Below are positions 1-11,390 of a stretch of 64,000 bases of DNA, one piece after another. The translations under genes and the position numbers were made by a program. The DNA lies in assembly GCA_000611775.1 (NCBI GenBank), contig KK106982.1, forward strand, positions 4,472,996 to 4,536,995. Reading direction: 5' to 3'. Numbering within the stretch: position 1 is the first letter of the stretch; each line of letters opens with the position of its first letter. Under the pieces are notes generated by a model. That model searched no databases. It was not told where the DNA came from and saw only the letters and a program-made list of their open reading frames with translations. Origin of the DNA: Umbilicaria muhlenbergii (lineage: Eukaryota > Ascomycota > Lecanoromycetes > Umbilicariales > Umbilicariaceae).

Positions 1-62
1 CGGACCCCATCTTCGTCGCTCCCCAGCCGCTCGACGAGCTCCGAGATGTTGATGCTTTCCAT
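1..62 (-). CDS. N-terminal fragment of an unknown protein (possibly ELMO/CED-12 type)
   Basis: An ATG on the minus strand at 62 opens a frame that runs off the left edge. It encodes about 20 residues beginning MESINISELVERLG and continuing with SDEDGVR. The frame is open throughout, and the start has a purine at -3. The short acidic helix resembles my recollection of fungal ELMO/CED-12-type N-termini, but 20 residues are too few to assign a family. The rest of the gene lies outside the window. Confidence 0.4.
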   Translation of the reverse strand, partial: MESINISELVERLGSDEDGV

Positions 63-244
63 ACTTGACTGTTCCCAGTACTCTGCAACGTAGACGTGTT
101 GTCAGAGAGATGACGTACGCATGGCGGTAGATTAAGCCTACCCTATTACAAAGTGTGCGAGACGGTCCAATGCATTAGCTGACTTTCTAAGAGCTCTAAG
201 AGTTTACAGCTTGAGTCTCCTGGCGCATATAGCATATATAGATC

Positions 245-271
245 TGTCGCGCTTGTCGCGCTTGTCGCGCT
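245..271. repeat. Three perfect 9-bp tandem copies (TGTCGCGCT)
   Basis: The unit TGTCGCGCT occurs three times without a mismatch and is followed by an AT-rich stretch. It lies about 180 bp upstream of the truncated minus-strand gene. No function is visible. Confidence 0.9.
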
Positions 272-3200
272 TATATCCCGCTTCGCTCCGCCCTCCTCGG
301 CCTCAGTGAGCCCAACATCGATCATCCGGAGGAAATGAGCAATGCATTGGGCTCAGCGCTTGGGCGCAAAACGCTTGGATCTGTCTGAAAGAGGGCAGGG
401 AGGCAGACGACATTCTAAGTTCAGGCCGTCACACTACAAGGGGCTTGCAGAGCACGACAACTGGCCACTCCCAAGATGAGTTTGTAAAGAGAATCGCGTT
501 TGGCTTCCGAATTTGACTACCTATCCATGATTGTTGTTGTCTGGGAGTGCTATCGCACGATCCAGTCTCACGACGCTTGGTAAACATTGGTCTGAGCAGA
601 TAAGCCCTCATTGTGGTAGCCCAAGCAGTGGGCATGAAGCTGCCGCAAGCCTGTGAGCCGGGGACTTGATGCCAGCTGTCAACCCCACACCCCCACCCTC
701 GTCCTCGCGGCTCGTGTAAACGCTGGACAGCCATACAATCGGCGACCACCCTGAGGCGCATCGCAATATGAGATTAGTCGCTCCTTCTCCGGTGGTTATT
801 CGGAGCAGTCTCCGAACGGAGGGTTGTAGCGGCGACATTCAATTGAATACGAAGCCGAGGTCGGAGCCTGAAGCCAGCTTATTCTACTGTGTTAGTAGCT
901 CCTTGCGACTCAAGTCTGTAGTTTAACGTTGTTTAATGCGTAATACCAGAAGTAAAAGAACCAATGAGTTGGAAACGAAGCCGAGGGCCCGCATTGGTCC
1001 AGTAAACCAGGCGACATCTTACAACTTAAGAATTGCTGGTGAACTGCCGAGACTGCTGTTCCGTCCAAGATGACCTCAATGGCGGGTCCTGCACCGGCAT
1101 ACTAGCTTTTCTATCATGGTCTCACGTTATCGTGTTGTGTCCTGTTCGTACGATTATGGTGAAGTGTACATATCATCGAGGTTCTTCGATCAGGCAGCTT
1201 CTCCAAGAAAACTACGCTACGCCAACAAGGAGCAGGAGAAAGGATCAGGAGTGACGCGGACACCTACAATCTACGGCCAAACATTTCTTAACTACTGATG
1301 GATGTGGACTCTGGGACTGCTTAGACTCGATCGTCAGCGCCGAGGCTACCCAGACCGCGAACGGATAATGGGCTTGGAGGATTTGTATCCTCGGTAGAAC
1401 CCCCGCATCCCTATATTGGGGATCCTTGAGGATCAGACAGTTTTAAGTCGTTGTCGTAAAGCATCTTGGACCGCATAGAGGGGTAACTTGCAGGTTCAGA
1501 GGCATCTTGAAAGTAGGAAAATAAAGGTAGTTGGCAGATCTCCACTTTGCGGCATTCGGCGTGAGTTCGTATCAGATTCCCTCAACCTTCAGCCGCAAAC
1601 GAGCGTGGCGGAGAGAAACGTTTGACTCAAACAAGGAATTGCGGTACAAGGTACAAACGAGATCAAGGAAAGAAAGAACGCGATAAGAGGGGTACGGGAG
1701 TACAAGCGACACGCTTTCAGATCTCACCAATATTAGGAATGCATAAGACGAGAGCAGGGAGAGAGATAAGGCACATGCAGAGGAGCGACGTTTGACGGCT
1801 GTCGTGAGACGTGACTCGTCTGAGTGAGAGTCGTCTCAATTATTGGCGCTCGAATGCGGGAGACGTTACTGTACGTCGTTGCGTGTGGGTACCAACTCCC
1901 TGTAAAAACGCCACACGGCAAGGTATGCGTATGGCCGTGCCTACCTATGCATTCGAGCTCATCCGCCAGCCGAGCGGTCTGTGCATTTTATATCAATTAG
2001 GTACGAGAATGAGTACTTCATGAATCAACTCGAGATCAACCAGGACGAGATTATCATTCCCTTGAGATTTTTGTACTACTGCAAGCCAACTCGATAGTCT
2101 CGAAGTTCAGGCAATGCTAGTAGAGCGTATGCGACGTGCCCCATTTGCTGCTGTCTTCCGAGCATAGGACGGGCACAACGACAACAGCAATATACTGCAG
2201 CAAGCAGTGCCGTCCCGATGGGTTTGGGGTATGTGTAAGATACGATGGCTCGCATCATCGTCTAGGAACAATGGCCAGACGGCGTGTGCTGATATCGTTT
2301 GAAAGTCGACATTGTTTGGTGATTGGGGGCCTTTGGCGATTGACCTCTTCTACGGTCACAGAACCTGTCACGCTTGTCATGCTTCTTTTCCCAATCGAAT
2401 TGCCATATCCGATAATCCCCGAGTAACATATGATCAGAAAGGGTAATTCTGAATGTCGCGTTGATGCTGGGAAGCGTCTAAGCATCCGAGATTCGCCATT
2501 TTGCTTGGTCTTCCTTGCCTGCCTGCCTGTCGTGGCTCGAAGAGCTGCCAAATAAATTGTAAGGGTTATTCCCCAAGCGCAGCTCAACATGCCCACTGTT
2601 CGACTTATAGCTTATAGCTCGGAAGAATTTAAAAATAAAAACTTACGACCTTGGGCTGCAGATAATTTTCCGACTGCATCTCAAACAAGCATCGTTGGTG
2701 GAGAGAACCGTGTGAGGCTCGTCATGGCATCCTTCATCTATTATTTCCGTGGTGTTGACTAGCGATAACAACATCACTGCCTAAAAGACCCGGAAATCAG
2801 GTACGCGGCTGACAAAGTTCAGACGACGGCGTAGACGGCAATGAAGGGTGGTGTGGAAAATATTTTGCATGGTTTTCTAGGCACAGTAGCAGCCGCCCTA
2901 TCAGATAAGGGCTGCCTGCGACACTACCTTAATAAGAGTGGGACGTGGTGCTAAAGAACACCCATGTAATCCCTGTCATGGGGGGGTGGGAAGGTGGAGT
3001 TAAGGTCCAGGTCCAGGTCCGCAATTAAGTAACCTATTACTGCCGATCACTTGTGACGGAGCGTCGAACTGCTTATCGAAATGTCGAGATTGCCAAATCG
3101 GAGCAGGAGGAACAGCTCAGAAGGATTGAAGGTCAATCATGGTGTTGCTGGATGCTGGATGCTGGATGCCGAATGGCATCCACGGCCCAATGGCCATGGT

Positions 3201-3422
3201 GACGGAAGCAGAGGCGGGCCTTTGGGATTGAGCGGGTGGCCCACTTGGCAGCAGTCAACGACACCAAGGATTGAGTGGGCATCCATTCTGGTGCACATGG
3301 GCCCATCAATGGACTCGGGAAGCGAGTCCGCTGAAGGCCCGCTTCCGCGAGGATAATCTTTACTCGTAACTTCCACCGTAATGTGGGCGAGGTACCTCAG
3401 TGCTCAGAACCTTGATCTTGGG

Positions 3423-3458
3423 GCAGGCGTAGCAGGTGTAGCAGGCGTAGCAGGCGTG
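3423..3458. repeat. Four-copy 9-bp minisatellite (GCAGGCGTA)
   Basis: Four copies of GCAGGCGTA follow each other, with one substitution in the second (C to T) and one at the end of the fourth. Read in one plus frame they give an AGV repeat inside a short open frame that shows no other sign of being a gene. Confidence 0.85.
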
Positions 3459-4874
3459 ACAGCCATGGCATCCTTGTGGCGACAGGGGGCAGGCCTTAGC
3501 CCAATTGGCTGTGGTGCAGGCTTTTGCCCAGGCTTGTCGGGATGCCTCATAGGCTACTGGCCCCATCGGACTGTGGCTTTCTCAACTGCATACCACTTGG
3601 GAAATCACATGAGCGAATCGACGAGCGCAAGGAGTCCTCGCACCCATAACCAGATCCCAGCCGCACCGTCAGATCACCGTCGCCCTGGAGGCCCGTCAAC
3701 ATCCACGGGGTTGAGGTGCCCTTCCCACTGCTCAATGTTCGACTTACTCGTCCACGGCCAGCTGGACGTGCAAGGTGGGACTGCAAGGTAAGGGAGAGCA
3801 TCAGACAAGAAATGATTGCTCCATCATTACAGAGTAGATAGGTAAGATTCTTTGGTAGTGACCAGGGAAGCCGTTCGATGCCAATATTAAGGGGATGAGC
3901 GGGCCAGCTGCCTCGGGGCTTTTCTACGACGGAAGCCTCTACTCCTCCTTCACTATTCCTTCACTCTTCACCGACAGACACGGACACGAACACGGGAGAC
4001 AGGACTGCCTTGCGTTACCAAGTTCAGTCCCAGGTACCGCGTCACTGTGACCACTCCCGCCAGTGACTGATGCGGAATACCGGACAGCTAGATTGTGACT
4101 GATGCCAATACCTGACTTGCCAATCATCATCTGAACCTTAAGACGCCTTTTGCACCGTCTGCATAACAAGCTGCTGGAGCACTTGGTCGCACCGAATTCA
4201 ACCCAGGTACAAGTAGTGTTGCCAGCCGAGCACGAGTTCTTGCACGCGTTCTCGCACGAGTTTTCGCACGAGCGCTCGACCGACTTCTTTGACACGGCAT
4301 TGGCACTATTGGGCGTTGGCAGCCTTGTTAGGCCGTCCCAGTGTCTTAGAGGCGTTGCCCGACAATTCTTCCATCTTTCCCCACAATCCCCGATAAGAAC
4401 CGATCCCCGACCAACGCTCCACTGGCTCCACCCCCCAAGTGCCGCCTCAGGAATTCCACTTGCAGATCCTTTCTCCCCTCGCCCTCGAACCTCAATCCCG
4501 ACCCCAAACACTCCCTACGAGTACGAGTACCAACACCCTTGACTCCAGCGCCACTGCCATAACCCTCGCCTTCACCAAACCCGCTTTGCCTTCACTCTCG
4601 ACGGCATCTAAAACCAGGACCAAGTCCTTGCTCTCACTGTATGCATTGACGGTGATTGCATCCTAGGAGCTTGGTTTCCTCACGCCTCGACCTTTGTCCT
4701 ACCGGTGCCCGATGGTACTACCAATCGACTCGCTCCAGTGCTTGCGCCTTATACTTGGAGGATTAGGTGGAGGAGGACTCATTCCTTGACATCCATTACC
4801 CTCAACGGTTGATAAACACCAGCCTCGAGTCCGGAAAACACACCCAAACTCGAATCGTCCACTGTGGCCGTACC

Positions 4875-6713
4875 ATGACAGAGGTTCTGTCGTATTCTCC
4901 CCAGACGGATGGAAGTTCACATTTCGGATCGAGTTCACTGCGTCGGTCATCATCCCAGACGTCTTTCTTTTTGAACCACCCGCCGTCCTCGCCCAGAGCA
5001 TCAAGCCTGCAATCCTCCTATTCGTCCTCGGGATACGATATCAGATTACCCAATTCACTCCCCTCCTCTGCACCGTCCTCACCTCGTCTTGCACAGGCTG
5101 AGTTCTCCATACAATCGTCCTACGTATCTACACCGTCAAGCAGTCTATCATTGGATGCGCAATGCGACAATGAGGATGACGATATTCTGTTCCCATCATA
5201 CAACGATGGCAGCTACTACGAGCAAAAAGGGGAGCTGTCGCCGCCGCTATTACCGCCTACCGGTCCGCAACTACCCGATGGCCCGCAAAGTTCCGGCTCC
5301 TGTGGTACATCTCCGATGATAAAGGCCTCCACACTCATTGTCACATCAAGACCGAATTTGTCAGATCCCATGCCAGTGGCAGGCGATGACACTGCCATCA
5401 GAAGCGAACCCTCTAGACACGTGGATTATCTCTCCCACGACTGGAAAGAGGAAGACATTTGGTCATCGTGGAGGCACATCATTGCAAAGAGGAAAGTGTA
5501 TAAGAATAGCCCAAGACTTGAAAACGCATCTTGGAGGTCGTGGGCCAAATCGAAAAATCGGCTGAAAACTGTTTCACCAGAGAAACTCAATTGGTAGGTC
5601 TCCACTACTCGTCCAATCTGTCCACCGTTGTATTCAATCTGGGTTCACCATACAGTGCTCATGTGAAGTAGGCTCAAGGACCACGATGTTACATGGCTAT
5701 ATGGACCTCTCCAGACAGGCATAACAAAATCATTTCATGCTGAGTCGGCACCACCGGCGAGTCAAATATCAAGGACCAACTCGTTCACTAGCAAAAAGCC
5801 TATCCTCAAGAAACGAAGTCTCTCTGAAGTAATGCTACAGCGGTCGATTTCCTCGTCGACACTGATGAAGCAGGCAACGGATGCCTTGCAAGCTCAAGGC
5901 CCTGAGAAGCGAATTCGTGACCGACCATCGCTCGGTTCTCTTAGCGACGGAGCAGTCCCCAACTTCATTCTCAACTCGAACCCCACTACTCCCGGAGTCG
6001 GAGACCTTACCGATGCCTCTACGGCCCTGCAATCTGCATCGTCCTCGGGTGGTCGTTCACCTGGCGAAAGACGGCACATACATTTCAACGACAAGGTCGA
6101 GCAATGCATAGCCATCAACAAGGACGGTGACGAAGCTGAGGAGTATTTCAACCTTCATGATGACGATTCATCGGATGACGATGGCGTGATCATGATGAAG
6201 TCCGTTCCCGGCAAAGCCAAACTAAGTAATCGAAGTACGCCGCGGCACAGCTTCAGCAACGAGAGCAAAACCATAGCGATGCTTCCGTCAACGACGCTCA
6301 AATATCGTTCTGATACCCCCGAACTGGTGGAACCGCCTTCCCACCAAAACGGAGGCTTTTGGAATACAGCTTCGAAAATGGCTCCGTCGCCGTCTCAGGA
6401 AACCCTAAAACCATCCAAACCTTCTACGAATTTCCTACTTGATGACGAGGATGAAGAGGACCTGAGCTGGCAGCCCAGCGGAGCCCGAAGAGATAGTATC
6501 TTCGTTCACCAAGATCGCCTCGGTACATCTCGTGACGACGAGGGCGAGGATGAGAATCGCGGCTTACGGCGGACCCCGTCCGGTATGTTTATGCCATATG
6601 AAGAGGACGAGGACGTTGTCGTGGCCGCGGGCCTGTTCGGCAGAGTCGTTGACACTGTAAATACGGCGAAGGATATTGCGCATGTCATCTGGAATGTCGG
6701 ATGGCGTCGGTGA
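4875..6713 (+). CDS. reg1: REG1-type protein phosphatase 1 regulatory subunit (DUF1752 domain)
   Basis: Two exons, 4875-5593 and 5672-6713, give 586 aa. The intron is GTAGGT...GTAG, and a Trp codon is split across it. The open frame extends upstream but has no earlier ATG, so the start is 4875 (MTEVLSYS). A Ser-rich N-terminus leads to the conserved DUF1752/AreA-GATA-like block at about residues 180-255 (HVDYLSHDW ... VTWLYGPL). Near residue 374 is an RVxF-like PP1-docking motif, HIHFNDKVEQ. The rest is acidic and low-complexity. In yeast, Reg1 targets PP1 (Glc7) to Snf1 in glucose repression, and the fungal homologue is inferred to act in carbon-catabolite control. The adjacent DUF1752 and docking site make the assignment good; the exact substrate is inference. 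Confidence 0.85.
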
Positions 6714-7530
6714 GCGGCAATGGAGTGTCAAATGCAATGTACAGCTCTTGCAAAGGATGCACTCTGCAGGATACCCAAAGCGTAGCCTCGCTCGTACTGG
6801 GGTACTTCTCCACTACGATATACGGCTCGGAGGTTTCTTTATCTACACGGCGCTGGCGGTTCCCCGCATCTGGGGTTTTAGGTCACGGCGATTACGCCGC
6901 ACGAAAGTTCATTGTCAAATTTTTCCCTTCTTATTCCTCTTGCTTCGTGGAAGCCTGCATGGCGGTGATTTTGTTTATATGGATCCCGTTAAAAGGGCAG
7001 TCTTGCGGCATACATACGTGGCGCACGGATTATTACTTTTAGATACTTTCGACACTCCTGTTGCATAGACCGTTTTAACCCCCTTCTCTATCGCGGGTGG
7101 AAGGTTTCTTGTGCAGTTGTGGATGTGGTATCGTGTTTGCGACGGAGACTTTGCGGGGAAGCCACATGGCTGTACTTAGGGATTCGTTGATTTGTTCCAA
7201 GTTTGAGGTCGATATACACCTATGACAGTCCAATAGCTGACAAGTGCGTAAGTGCTCACCATGCCGTGCTTTCTGTGCTGAGTGGCGTCTTTGCGGGCAG
7301 AGCGCGGACTGGTCGGACAGAAGTCACAGAACCATGGAAGTGCATGATATTGGAGACCGCAGACCCAAAACCCCAACGGGCGGTTGCGCCACACTCGGCC
7401 AAGAGACGCCAAGATCTAGTGTTCAAATACCGGTGATAGCCAAGGCAGGCCATCTCGATCCTCTACATAACTCCTCCAACCGAAGCAGCCAGCTCAACAG
7501 GGACCTATCCTGACCCCTACTACTCCACAG

Positions 7531-7810
7531 TCCGCACGGTACTCGTTGCATGAGCTAGCATCTCGAGGCTCGCACTCCCTTGATAAGTCCATGTCCAACA
7601 CAAACTCGGCATCAAAACCAGCATCGTTCTTACGACATAAAGGCTCCTTTAAAACCCTACAACTCCGCACGGTACTCGTAGCATGGATTAGCATCTCACT
7701 GCCTCAAGCTTCAAAGCCAGCGTCAGAATCAATGCCAACAACATAGGCATCTAAACGCTCTCCTCAAACCCTCCTTCTCCGCACGGTACTCGCAGCATAA
7801 CTTTCTCGTA
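7531..7810. repeat. Three diverged direct repeats sharing TCCGCACGGTACTCG
   Basis: The core TCCGCACGGTACTCG, followed by a GCAT-containing stretch, recurs at 7531, 7664 and 7778 (spacings 133 and 114 bp). The first two copies extend further, through TAGCATCTC. A second shared element resembling CAAAACCAGCATC lies between the cores (near 7614 and 7710). This looks like an old tandem duplication of a unit of about 115-133 bp. Confidence 0.8.
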
Positions 7811-8267
7811 CTCGGTAGCAAGCATCTCCAGGCATTCCTCCCTATCTATCCCATCTCCCACATCCAAACCAGACCCAGCACCCAAAGCAAGTCTGTGCTC
7901 ACAACAACACGACTCCCCCTCCCCTTCTCAAACCCTCTTCTCAAACCCTCTCCCCCCTCAACCTCGAGTGTGCCTCCCCAGTCTTTGCGTAAACCCCCCT
8001 CCCCCAGCTTCTCCCTCCTCAGCCCCGGCCCCATCCGAAATTGACGCGCATAACCGCCGAGACTTTCCTTTTCTTGTTCCCTTATCACGTGAGCCACGCT
8101 TACCTCGGCACACCCCTGGCACCAACCCGCGCTAGCCACGCCCTGCATGACGCGCGCCTCGGCTACGGGCTTGGGGACGGAGGATTGGCCGAACTATGTC
8201 AATAGCCGATGATGGGTGCGCTGTCGGTGTTGTCGTACAGGAAATTCATATGCCCGTATGAGGGAGT

Positions 8268-8570
8268 GAGTGGGGGAGTGGGGGTTTCAGCCATGTTTTG
8301 ATCGCGTGATTGCTTCTGGATTGGGGTTTTGGGGCGGGTGGAGTGAGATTGATGGGGGCGGTGAAGGTGGGGGGTTGGGGGAGGGGTTGTGGGCGGGTTT
8401 TGACGCTGGTTACGGGGAAAGGGGAGGGGAAAGGAGGGGAGTTGGAGGGGGGTTGGATGGTGCCTGGTAGGTAGAAAGGGGGGAGAGGTTGCCTAAGGAA
8501 GAAGGGAGGGTGAAGTGCGGAATTTGGAGTGGTGGGGTGGGTGAAGTGGGCGGGTGAAGTGGGTGGGTTT
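8268..8570. other. G-rich, strand-asymmetric low-complexity tract
   Basis: The plus strand has repeated GGGG, GGTGGG and GTGAAGTGGG blocks over about 300 bp, ending with several near-copies of GGGTGAAGTGGGTGG around 8530-8570. It could form G-quadruplexes. A 66-aa frame inside it is purely compositional. Confidence 0.6.
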
Positions 8571-8991
8571 TTTTACAAGACTGAGCAGTTTGCGTCTTTC
8601 CTTCATGTGGTGAAGTGGGTGGCTCTCTTGCAGCCTGGGCATGGTGCTTCTTTCCCTTAACGCGGGAAGCTTGCTGCTACCTTAACCGGCCGCGCGCTGC
8701 ACTGCTGCCTCCTTCTTCTCCACTGAGTGACATATTTCTTGATCCGCCACTGTTACCGAGTCGAACCAGACTTGCAGATGGAATGGGGTCCAAGGCGTCG
8801 GATAAGTGATGTTTATGATCTGTGCTTTGAGTCAGTGTCTGGTAGACTTGGCGTATTCGGAGAAGGAAGAACGTACCCCTTAACAGAGCGACACTGAGCC
8901 CACCGAGTCCACCATCGTGAGTGTCCCAGCATAAAGCCGTGCTGGTCGCGTACCTAGCTACCATCCTTTCCTCCCGTCTCCGTAGCAAAAA

Positions 8992-10003
8992 CTACAGCTC
9001 CCCCAGCCCCATCGTCCTATTCCATACTCCCCTCCCCAAAGCCCGCGACCTATCTACACCGCTGCGCCAATGTCGTAACCCCAGTAGCATAATGAACAAC
9101 CACCCCACCACCCCCAATACACACCACAGAATCATCAATCTCCGACTCGTCCGCGCCTGCCACTCCCTCTCTCTCTCCCCCCAACTCTCGACCTTGCACC
9201 TCGCCGTCTCCAACCGCTTCTCCAGCGCCTGCACCTTTTGCTGGCTCTCGTGCAGCCGCGTCTCCAACCCCTCGATCTTCTGTCTCTGACTATCGAACGT
9301 CTCGTCGAAAGAGGAGATCTGGGAGGAGAAGTCGGAGTCGATGTCGCTGATGCTGGTGGCGAAGTCTGTGCACAAGGTGGTGGTGTATTGGGAGAGGTCG
9401 AGGAAGCCGTCGACGGTGGAGATGATGGTGGAGATGTGTTCGAGGAGCGAGTAGTAGGCGTAGTCGAGGCGGCGGGTGGAGGTTGTGGAGAGGGTGGAGA
9501 GGGAGGAGAGGGTGCTGAGGAGGTCTCTGGGGAGTGGGAAGGGGTGTTAGCTGGTTGTAAATGTAGTCCGCAAGGATGACACATGTAGATTGATGCCCGC
9601 AGCAAAGGGAGTAACAATAGACGTCCTGAAAGGGAGGAGGCCCATACTCATCCATCCTCTTCTTCTTCAACCTTACCCGCTCTACCTCCGCCCATGTTAC
9701 GACTTTCTTTTGCTCTTTCTCCGCCCCGCTTCCACTTCGACTGCCATCTCTTGACGTGCTCTCCGCGCCCTCGCGCCCACTGCTCGCGTTGCTTCTGCTA
9801 CCGCCTTTGAGGTCTCCGAAGGGGATAGGCCCCGCGCGGGGCTCGCCAGCAGACTGCGGCACGCGCTGCTCGTTGCGGTGGTGCACGTGGACTCGGTGCG
9901 GGCGGTGCGGAATGTGGTGGTGTTTCTTGACGGGGGCGGTGGTGGCTCGAGGGGGAGGTTCACTGGGTTGGGGATCCAGATTCGATCTATGCGAGCGGGA
10001 CAT
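8992..10003 (-). CDS. Conserved fungal protein with coiled coil and one membrane segment
   Basis: Two exons (10003-9583 and 9524-8992) give 317 aa. The intron at 9525-9582 has donor GTGTCA, a perfect CAGCTAACACC branch site and acceptor CCCAGAG. This donor was chosen because only it joins the first exon to the frame with a clear coiled coil and membrane helix. The N-terminal ~130 residues are basic and rich in His, Ser and Pro, ending EYGPPPFQDVYCYSLCCG. The middle (from about residue 145) is predicted helical. A heptad-like coiled coil (QRQKIEGLETRLHESQQ) precedes a hydrophobic helix at about 269-290 (LMILWCVLGVVGWLFIMLL), then a basic tail. It is probably a tail-anchored or single-pass membrane protein. 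I do not recognise a named family. Confidence 0.75.
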
Positions 10004-10322
10004 TGTGTTCCGATGGGAAGGAGGAGAGGTGAGAAGAGGTACGGAACGTGAGGTAGGACAGATGGAAGGGGTATGGGAGTCAAGCGAGCTTAGGGTGTAT
10101 CACAATGAACCATTTTCGGGTTGGACAATCCAGAGTTGAAGAAATGCTACAGATGGGGCTTCGTGTAATGTAGGGAGACTTCACTGAAACTTTGTGATTT
10201 TCATGTATCCATGAATAAAAACCTTGACATGGACTCCGGTTCGCTATGCGCTCAACAACCCCCAAACGCCAATTAAATGCCATCCTTTAGGGTATAACCA
10301 GCTGAGTTGAAGCTTCCCGAGG
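10004..10322. other. Intergenic between two minus-strand genes
   Basis: About 320 bp from the CGR1 stop to the start of the coiled-coil gene. It holds the presumed CGR1 3' end and the promoter of the downstream gene. I see no open frame of interest. Confidence 0.6.
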
Positions 10323-10796
10323 TCACGATTTCAATAACTTGTTCCTTTTCTCCCTCCTCTTCAGTCTCTCCACGCGTTTCCGATGCATCTTCTCCGCCAT
10401 CTTCTCATAACGCTCTTTCTCCTCCTTCGCAGCTCTCTTGTCCTTGATAGCTTGTATTCTCCGCTGAAGTCACCCTCAGGTCAGCCTTCGGTTTCGCTGG
10501 GACAAGCGAAAGCACTGAACGTACCTGTCTTTCCGCCTCCTTCTCGTCCTTCATCCCCTTCTCCTTGGCTTTCATTGCGGCCATTGCTTTTCGGTCCTCG
10601 GTACGTTTGGCGTAGGAGGTTTGGCCTGCTGTAGGTCGGAAAGCGGTCTTCTGAACATGCCATTGTTTCCCTAAGGCCAAGAATCAGTATGTATGGGCAG
10701 ATACGCATGGAGCCGTCTCTGCGTACCATTTTTTCGCATACCGAGGGCCGCTGGGGTTGCGCGGGTTGCAATGGGCACTGCTTCGGCCTCGGCCAT
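10323..10796 (-). CDS. cgr1: rRNA-processing protein Cgr1
   Basis: Three exons (10796-10727, 10670-10525, 10463-10323) encode 118 aa, close to the usual size for this small family. The start is [10 protein letters not shown]. The conserved core [13 protein letters not shown] is followed by an almost purely charged Lys/Arg/Glu/Ala helix ([20 protein letters not shown] ... [17 protein letters not shown]). Both introns are GTACG...AG, and all phases close. Yeast Cgr1 is a nucleolar factor needed for 60S subunit rRNA processing, and the same role is inferred. The gene is divergent from the ornithine carrier gene, with 594 bp between starts. Confidence 0.95.
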
Positions 10797-11390
10797 ATCC
10801 GCGATCAAGCTGAGTATGAGGTTTTCGTAGTACAGTGATGCTACTCGTGACGAGATCGAGCTATGGCTCAGCCGCAAGTCAATGTAGGTCGACTATTACT
10901 TGCTGATATGTTTGCAGAAGCCGGAGATCATACTCTAGAGCAGCATCCAAATTGTTTTCAGTTCGCACATTTGAGCTTATCCATTAGCGTCATCTGATAA
11001 GGATCGGATCATTGATGGCCCCGGTCGAAAAAGTTTCCTTGACAATGACTACTGCCAACACCAGACAGAAATGGGAGAAAAGGTGTCGCCATTTCTCTGC
11101 TCATACCCTCAGTTCCGGCGATCCTCCAATACGTGCACAGACCTCACAATCCGCTTCGACCTGCAGGCCACCATTGTTCCTCGAGTTGACCCAGTCCCAT
11201 CAGTCACCCCTCCTCTGCCGAATACCCACACTGCTAGGATCCTACACGGCGAGGAACCCACACCGCCAGAAACGCAATGTGCGCGCGATAATAGTGCGAG
11301 TTGGGCCGTTCCATTCTGTTCAGAACGGCCGTCTGTTCTGGAAATCGCTATCCATCTTGACTGGAAAGGCTTCCGAGCGCAGCAAGGTCG
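10797..11390. other. Divergent intergenic region (CGR1 / ornithine carrier)
   Basis: Shared upstream region of two divergent genes. Several frames overlap here, including one on the plus strand that runs into the carrier start, but none resembles a protein. It presumably carries both promoters. Confidence 0.55.

Larger units (their letters stand above)
63..4874. other. Intergenic, no convincing gene (4.8 kb)
   Basis: Only short overlapping frames occur on both strands, none with a recognisable domain or a consistent splice structure. There is a 9-bp triplication at 245-271 and a 9-bp repeat array at 3423-3458. The last 500-900 bases (about 3950-4870) are pyrimidine-rich on the plus strand, with many CCC/CTC tracts. 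That fits the promoter and 5' leader of the REG1-type gene starting at 4875. Confidence 0.6.
6714..8991. other. Intergenic, repeat-bearing (2.3 kb)
   Basis: This lies between two convergent genes. Short frames occur but none has a domain or a plausible start context. It holds three diverged direct repeats (7531-7810) and a strongly strand-asymmetric G-rich stretch on the plus strand (about 8268-8570, many GGGG/GGTGGG runs). The segment at about 7910-8050 is C-rich. Confidence 0.6.

Noticed and set aside
3939-4542. Overlapping 130-190-aa frames on both strands
   Set aside because: No domain or splice logic; they lie in the pyrimidine-rich leader of the REG1-type gene.
4767-4874. Upstream extension of the REG1-type frame beginning MEEDSF
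   Set aside because: The first codon is GTG, not ATG; the first ATG in frame is 4875.
8268-8570. 66-aa Gly/Trp-rich frame
   Set aside because: A by-product of G-rich low-complexity DNA.
9290-9582. Read-through frame after the first exon of the coiled-coil gene (His/Pro/Leu-rich)
   Set aside because: It is the antisense/alternate frame of low-complexity coding DNA. The intron with a CTAAC branch site leads instead to a frame with a coiled coil and membrane helix.
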